Shown here piece after piece: positions 59,510-64,000 of a stretch of 64,000 bases of DNA (within the stretch, counting starts at the first letter, position 1; each line of letters opens with the position of its first letter). Made by a program: the position numbers and the translations under genes. Source of the stretch: Acuticoccus mangrovi (GTDB taxonomy: Bacteria > Pseudomonadota > Alphaproteobacteria > Rhizobiales > Amorphaceae); assembly GCF_016411865.1 (NCBI RefSeq), contig NZ_JAEKJA010000023.1:1-64000 (forward strand). Reading direction: 5' to 3'. Under the pieces are notes generated by a model. The model had not been told where the DNA came from and did not search any database. It saw only the letters and a list, made by a program, of their open reading frames with translations.

Positions 59510-59935
59510 TCAGAGCGATGGGGCGAGAGGAAGCGGCAGTCCCAGAAGGACGTCGAAGAGAATGAAGAGCGCCGGCGCCATGATGATGCCGGCGAGCGCC
59601 CCCTTGAGCCAGCTTGCCCCGATGAGCATGGCGAACAGCATGACGCCGAGGAAGGTCGACAGCCCGAAGCCGAGCGGGATGAGGAGAACGGCGTAGGCGA
59701 CGAAGAGGACGAGGGCGCCGATCTGGCGCAGCGCCACGACACCGCGCGACCAGGTCGGGTCCGGGTCCGGCCGCAAGATGAGACCAAGCGAGACGAGCGC
59801 CGCCGGGACGCTAATGATCTGCGGGAAGGCCGCAGGCCCTAGAGGGTCGCCGAAGCTCGCCTCGTAGGAACCCGCGGTGTAGCCGTACCAGATCGACAGC
59901 CCCAGGAAGAGCAGGCCGACGATCCGGTCGCTCAT
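59510..59935 (-). CDS. tctB: Tripartite tricarboxylate transporter small permease (TctB)
   Basis: A 141-residue TctB-type protein with four membrane segments. It shows the common region YEASFGDPLGPAAFPQIISV near residue 30. It sits between tctC (four-base overlap) and tctA (15 bases). Confidence 0.9.
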   Translation of the reverse strand: MSDRIVGLLFLGLSIWYGYTAGSYEASFGDPLGPAAFPQIISVPAALVSLGLILRPDPDPTWSRGVVALRQIGALVLFVAYAVLLIPLGFGLSTFLGVMLFAMLIGASWLKGALAGIIMAPALFILFDVLLGLPLPLAPSL

Positions 59936-60915
59936 TTGATCACGCCGATCTCGCGGGAGATCGCTTCCGTCTGCTCCGCCTGCTCGTCGACATAGGCGTT
60001 GAACTCTTCACCGCCGCGCCAGATCGGAATGAGACCGTTGGCCTCGGCCGCTTCCTTCCACTCGGGCGTGTCGTAGAGCGCCTTGAGGTCGGCGACCCAC
60101 TTCTCGTAGGCCTCGTCGGACACGTCGCCGCCGACGTAGAAGCCGCGCCAGTTGTATCCCGTCATCTCGTAGCCGAGGGAGGCGGTGGTCGGGGCGTCGG
60201 AGAAGGCGGGGATCGGCTCGTCGGACATCGCGACGAGGATGCGGATGTCGCCCGACTGCACGAAACCGCCGATCTCGCCGATGTCGGTGACGACGGCGCG
60301 GACCTGGCCGCCGAGCATCTGCGTCACGGCCGGGGAGCCGGAGTTGAAGTTGACCCAGCGGATGCCCTTGTAGGCGTCCGGCTCGATGCCGGCCTCTTCG
60401 GTGAGCATCAGGAGGCGCAGGTGGTCCCAGCCGCCCGCCGCGCTCGACCCGCCGACGGTCATCGACGAGGGGTTCTCGCGGATCGCGTCGAGGAAGTCGT
60501 CGAGGGTCTTGAGGTCGCTGTCGGCCGGCACGACGATGACGCCGACGTCGGCGCCGAGCATGGCGAGCCAACGCATCATGTCCGTGCCGCCCGGATACTT
60601 GCCCTGGGCGATCTGGGTGATGGCGACCGACGAGGTGGCGACGAGAAGATCCTCGTCCGAGGCCCGGCTCGAGGCGACGCGCGCATAGGCGACGGCACCG
60701 GTGCCACCCGAAACGTTGGTCGTCTGCACCGGGCTATCGATGATGCCGGTCTCGGTCAGGAGACGGCCGACGGTGCGGCAGGTGAAGTCCCAGCCGCCGC
60801 CCGGATCCGACGGGGCGATGCAGTCGGTCGCGTGGGCGGGCGTCGCGATGGCGAGGCCGCCCATCGCGGCCGCGGCGCCGACGAGAGCAATCGATGCAAG
60901 TCGAGCAATTGTCAC
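59932..60915 (-). CDS. tctC: Tripartite tricarboxylate transporter binding protein (TctC)
   Basis: A 327-residue TctC-type periplasmic protein. The signal peptide (MTIARLASIALVG onwards) ends in ATPAHA. The mature part opens with CIAPSDPGGGWDFTCRTVG, the substrate loop of the family, and VTQMLGGQVRAVVTDIGEI lies in the centre. The GTG at 60915 was chosen because AGGA is upstream and the signal peptide starts there; an ATG at 60978 would give 21 additional residues. It captures a carboxylic acid for TctA and TctB. Confidence 0.9.
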   Translation of the reverse strand: MTIARLASIALVGAAAAMGGLAIATPAHATDCIAPSDPGGGWDFTCRTVGRLLTETGIIDSPVQTTNVSGGTGAVAYARVASSRASDEDLLVATSSVAITQIAQGKYPGGTDMMRWLAMLGADVGVIVVPADSDLKTLDDFLDAIRENPSSMTVGGSSAAGGWDHLRLLMLTEEAGIEPDAYKGIRWVNFNSGSPAVTQMLGGQVRAVVTDIGEIGGFVQSGDIRILVAMSDEPIPAFSDAPTTASLGYEMTGYNWRGFYVGGDVSDEAYEKWVADLKALYDTPEWKEAAEANGLIPIWRGGEEFNAYVDEQAEQTEAISREIGVIK

Positions 60916-61010
60916 GGTCTTTCTTCCTCCCTTACCGGGTTTTTCGGCGCGCCCTACGGGCGACTTCGACATCGACCGCCCGCTTTGCGAGAGCGGCCGA
61001 CAATGGGGTG

Positions 61011-62201
61011 TCAGACGATCCCGCCCGACCGCAGCGCTGCGATCCGCGCGTCGTCGTAGTTCAGCCAGTCGCGCAACACCTCGTCCGTGTGCTCGCCGAG
61101 CTTCGGCCCGGTGCTCTCCACGGCGCCGGGCGTTGCCGACAACTTCGGAAAGACGTTCTGCATGGCGATGGGCCCGAGCTCGGGATCGTCCACGCGGGTG
61201 ATCGATTCGCGCGCGGCAAAGTGCGGGTCGGCGAGCATGTCGGGCGCGCGATAGGTGAGGCCCGCGGGCACGGCGGCGTCCGACAGGCGGTCGACGATCT
61301 CCTGGGCGTCGTGCTCGACCGACCACGCACCGATGATCGCGTCGATCTCGGCCTGATTGGCGCCGCGTGCCTGGTGGGAGGCGAAGCGGGGGTCGGTGGC
61401 GAGCTCCGGCTGACCCATGACCTGGCAGAGCCGCTTGAAGAGGCTGTCCTGGTTTGCGCCGATGATGACGGTGTTGCCGTCCTTCGTCGGATAGGCGTTG
61501 GAGGGGGCGATGCCGGGCAGGAAGCTGCCGGAGCGCTCGCGGATGTAGCCGCCCCGGTCGTATTCGGTGATGAGGCTTTCCATGACGGAGAGGACGGCCT
61601 CGTAGATCGAGGCGTCGACGACCTGTCCTTCGCCGGTCTTGTCGCGGTGATGGAGGGCGAGGAGGGCGCCCTGGAAGCCGCTCTGCCCGGCGAGGGTGTC
61701 GCCGATGGAGATGCCGGCGCGCACCGGTGGCCGATCAGGATAGCCGGCGATGTAGCGCATGCCGCCCATCGCCTCGCACACCGAGGCGAAGCCCGGCCGG
61801 TCGGCGTAGGGGCCGGTCTGCCCGAAACCGGTGACGCGCACCATGATGAGGCGCGGGTTGATCGCCTTCAGCGCCTCGTAGCCGAGGCCCCAGGCCTCCA
61901 TGCGGCCGACGCGGAAATTCTCGATCAGGATATCGACGTTGGCGACGATCTCGCGGACGATGTCCTGCGCCTCGCTCTTGCGCAGGTCCAACGTGATCGA
62001 CCGCTTGCCGCGGGCGATGACCGGCCACCAGAGGGTGCGGCCCTCCTCGTCCGTGCGGCCCCATTGACGCATGGCATCGCCGGTCTTCGGCGGCTCGACC
62101 TTGACCACATCGGCCCCAAAATCGGCTAGGAGCTGGCCGCAGAAGGGCCCTGCGATCAGCTGCCCCATCTCGATTACACGGATTCCGGCCAATGGCTTCA
62201 A
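61011..62201 (-). CDS. CaiB/BaiF-family CoA-transferase
   Basis: A 396-residue family III CoA-transferase. The N-terminus IRVIEMGQLIAGPFCGQLLA DF-type region leads on to GADVVKVEPPKTGDAMRQWG; the catalytic aspartate is expected in VDASIYEAVLSV. ENFRVGRMEAWGLGYEALKA and ITEYDRGGYIRERSGS are also seen. It would move CoA from a donor thioester to a carboxylic acid. It is the first gene of a leftward unit with tctCBA, and the HMG-CoA-lyase-like gene lies downstream. Confidence 0.92.
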   Translation of the reverse strand: MKPLAGIRVIEMGQLIAGPFCGQLLADFGADVVKVEPPKTGDAMRQWGRTDEEGRTLWWPVIARGKRSITLDLRKSEAQDIVREIVANVDILIENFRVGRMEAWGLGYEALKAINPRLIMVRVTGFGQTGPYADRPGFASVCEAMGGMRYIAGYPDRPPVRAGISIGDTLAGQSGFQGALLALHHRDKTGEGQVVDASIYEAVLSVMESLITEYDRGGYIRERSGSFLPGIAPSNAYPTKDGNTVIIGANQDSLFKRLCQVMGQPELATDPRFASHQARGANQAEIDAIIGAWSVEHDAQEIVDRLSDAAVPAGLTYRAPDMLADPHFAARESITRVDDPELGPIAMQNVFPKLSATPGAVESTGPKLGEHTDEVLRDWLNYDDARIAALRSGGIV

Positions 62202-62351
62202 GTCGATCCTCCCACGCGCGGCGCCAGCGCCTTGTGGCCGGCGCTTTCTTCCTAAACCATGTCATTACTTATGCCGCTTGTATCCAATCGGTCAAGCATC
62301 CGTGGTGGCAGGGGCATCAAAGAGCGACAATTGTGTCCAATGGGATCTCGT

Positions 62352-63047
62352 ATGACAGCTAATCGTCCGGATAAGCCTGGCCTGCGCATGGCCGACCGGG
62401 TGTACGAGGATATCCGTCGCGAGATCCTCACCGGCCTGATCGGGCCGGGGGAGCGGATCACCGAGGAGGTGCTCGCGGAGCGCTTCGGCGCGAGTCGCAC
62501 GCCCGTGCGCTCGGCCATCGTGCGCCTCGCGAGCGACGGCTTCGTGGAGATGACCCCGCGCTCGGGAACGGTGGTGAAGACGCGTACCGCCTGCGAGATC
62601 GCGGAGATCTACGACGTGCGCGCGGTTCTGGAGAGCATGGCCGCCCGTCTCGCGGCGGAGCGGCACGACGCCGACGATCTTGCCGGGCTACGGGGGATTC
62701 AGGACGAACTCGAACGCCGCGCGGCGGGCCGCACCGCGTCCGGGGCGTCGGCGGTCGAGGAGCTGTCCTCGCTCAACAAGGCGTTCCACGTGGCGATTCT
62801 CGACGCCGCGCGCAATGCGACGCTGCGCGAATCGGCGGAGCGCCTGATGGACATCGGCTTTCTGATCAACACCTACGCGAACTTCGACGAAAGCGAGATC
62901 GCCCGCAGCTTCTCCGACCACCGAAAGCTGCTGATGGCGATCGAATCGCGCGATGGCGCGTGGTCGGAGGCGGTCATGCGCGCCCACATCCTGGGCGCCC
63001 GCAACAGCCTCACCGAACCGGCGGCAACCCCTGCGGCCAAGCGCTGA
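62352..63047 (+). CDS. GntR-family (FadR-type) transcriptional regulator
   Basis: A 231-residue GntR-family regulator. The winged helix (about 15-75) includes VYEDIRREILTGLIGPGERI and RFGASRTPVRSAIVRL; the C-terminal FCD domain has EIYDVRAVLESMAARLAAE, with LNKAFHVAILDAARN and SFSDHRKLLMAIESRD carrying histidines that bind metal or ligand in this subfamily. It is divergent from the CaiB gene and so probably controls it and the tct operon in response to the carboxylic acid. Starts at 62340 or at a later methionine are possible. Confidence 0.88.
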   Translation: MTANRPDKPGLRMADRVYEDIRREILTGLIGPGERITEEVLAERFGASRTPVRSAIVRLASDGFVEMTPRSGTVVKTRTACEIAEIYDVRAVLESMAARLAAERHDADDLAGLRGIQDELERRAAGRTASGASAVEELSSLNKAFHVAILDAARNATLRESAERLMDIGFLINTYANFDESEIARSFSDHRKLLMAIESRDGAWSEAVMRAHILGARNSLTEPAATPAAKR

Positions 63048-63049
63048 CG

Positions 63050-63076
63050 CCCGGCCGCGTGGGGAGCGCGGCCGGG
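63050..63076 (+). terminator. Hairpin after the GntR gene
   Basis: Ten-base arms CCCGGCCGCG and CGCGGCCGGG with a 7-base loop, right after the GntR stop codon. Confidence 0.65.
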
Positions 63077-63263
63077 TCAAACCCCGTCTCGACCGCGCCT
63101 GCCTCCGGGTCCGCCGCCGCGAATCGACGTCGCGCCGGGGCGACGGTCTCGCCCGGACGCGACGCGTCGGCGAGCGCCTCCCCATGCATTCCGATAGGGT
63201 TGGCGGGAGCTCCCCGCTCCCGAGGTGCCGGTCTATCCAGCGTTCGATGGCGCAGCGCGTGAG

Positions 63264-64000
63264 CTAGCCGTCGGCGAGGGCGCGGACCGCGTCGACGAGC
63301 ACCTCCGGCACCTCCAGCACGCCGCCCTGGCGGCGGGCCTCGCGGTCCTGGCGGGAGCGGTCGAACGGCATGCGCACCGCCGAGCCGCCTTCCACCGGCC
63401 GCGTCGACCGCACCTCACGGGCATATTCGGCAACGCCCTGCTTGAACGTCTCGGTGTCCCCGAGGAGGTCCGGCCGCACGCAGATGACGACCATGCCGAA
63501 CTTGCCGAGGTCGTCCGGGATCACCGCCGAGCCGGCGAGGATGCCGAAGAGCTGCACGGCGATGGCGAGCCCGCTTCCCTTGTGCCCACCCCAGGCCACG
63601 AACGCGCCGGAGAGGGCGGAGACGGGGTCGACGGTGGGCTTGCCCGCCTCGTCGAACGCCACCCCGACGGGGAGCTCCCGCCCGAGCCGCCGCGCGAGCA
63701 CCACCTGCGCGTGGATGATCTCCGAGGTTCCGATGTCCCAGATCACCGGCTCCTCGGCGGAGGGAAAGCCGAAGCAGACGGGGTTGGTGCCGAACTTTCC
63801 TTCCGTCCCGCCATAGGGGGCGACCCAGGGGGCGGCGTTGGAGAAGATCAGGACCACGAGATCACGCGCCGTCGCCTGCTCGGCAAAGAACGACAGCATG
63901 CCCGTGTACCAGGTGTCCGACGCCCCGACGATCGAGATGCCGCTTTCGAGCGCCTTCTCAATGGCGATGTCGGTGGCGCGCTGGCCGACGATGTAGCCGA
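63264..64000 (-). CDS. Ldh-family (malate/lactate/sulfolactate-type) NAD(P) dehydrogenase, partial
   Basis: The C-terminal 244 residues of a type 2 malate/L-lactate dehydrogenase family enzyme. The frame stays open to the right edge. It reads GYIVGQRATDIAIEKALESG at the edge, then SDTWYTGML, VAPYGGTEGKFGTNPVCFGF, the family's substrate/cofactor region, and GGHKGSGLAIAVQLF with its conserved lysine. It oxidises 2-hydroxy acids with NAD(P). The substrate is not known. It converges on the GntR gene; about 190 bases between them hold no gene. Confidence 0.88.
   Translation of the reverse strand, partial: GYIVGQRATDIAIEKALESGISIVGASDTWYTGMLSFFAEQATARDLVVLIFSNAAPWVAPYGGTEGKFGTNPVCFGFPSAEEPVIWDIGTSEIIHAQVVLARRLGRELPVGVAFDEAGKPTVDPVSALSGAFVAWGGHKGSGLAIAVQLFGILAGSAVIPDDLGKFGMVVICVRPDLLGDTETFKQGVAEYAREVRSTRPVEGGSAVRMPFDRSRQDREARRQGGVLEVPEVLVDAVRALADG

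Noticed and set aside
1-64000. CRISPR arrays, tRNA or rRNA genes, transposases, integrases and phage genes
   Set aside because: I looked for direct repeats with regular spacing, tRNA-like folds and recombinase motifs and saw none.

Overview
The window is high-GC, densely coded DNA from an alphaproteobacterium, most likely of the Hyphomicrobiales/Rhizobiales type. The evidence for this is the many ATGA gene overlaps, GTG/TTG starts with AGGAG-type ribosome sites, palindromic operators resembling alphaproteobacterial Zur boxes, and one intergenic palindromic repeat at about 40.55 kb that resembles rhizobial mosaic repeats. No tRNA, rRNA, CRISPR array, transposase or phage gene was seen.

Left third (2.4-26.2 kb): a zinc-scarcity island. 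Eight AT-rich palindromes around ATGTTATAACAT or GTTATA-T-TATAAC lie in front of, or between, its transcription units. It encodes the zinc chaperone AztD, a zinc ABC importer (AztA, AztB, AztC) preceded by a previously unlisted 38-residue membrane peptide, and a peptide/opine-type ABC importer. It also encodes two Fur-family regulators of Zur type, three COG0523 GTPase metallochaperones, a HupE/membrane protein/DUF1007 trio, DUF1826, a WD40-like protein with two small partners, and duplicate copies of zinc enzymes (RibD-like deaminase, HisI, cysteinyl-tRNA synthetase). A DmeF-type cation exporter closes the island. I read it as one regulon: import zinc, hand it on through COG0523 proteins, and back up zinc-dependent enzymes. 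The HisI copy lacks one of the usual zinc cysteines.

Middle (26.3-48.8 kb): catabolism of nitrogenous organic compounds. One operon holds a GMC oxidoreductase, both subunits of a dimethylformamidase-like amidohydrolase and a complete Liv/amide-type ABC importer. A TRAP transporter is followed by a gamma-glutamyltransferase-like enzyme. The opposite strand carries a copper amine oxidase, a sarcosine-oxidase-like flavoenzyme, a hydantoinase/5-oxoprolinase pair and a diaminopropionate ammonia-lyase. AT-rich dyads sit at the heads of these units, near a gene for a cupin-bearing XRE regulator.

Right part (49-64 kb): a compact urease operon (ureE, ureF, fused ureA-ureB, ureC, ureG, ureD) with an unusual catalytic subunit, then a formaldehyde-activating-enzyme-like protein and an amidase. 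Next come a tripartite tricarboxylate transporter (tctCBA), an HMG-CoA-lyase-like enzyme, a CaiB-family CoA-transferase, a GntR/FadR regulator and the start of an Ldh-family dehydrogenase. These could together import, activate and cleave a carboxylic acid.
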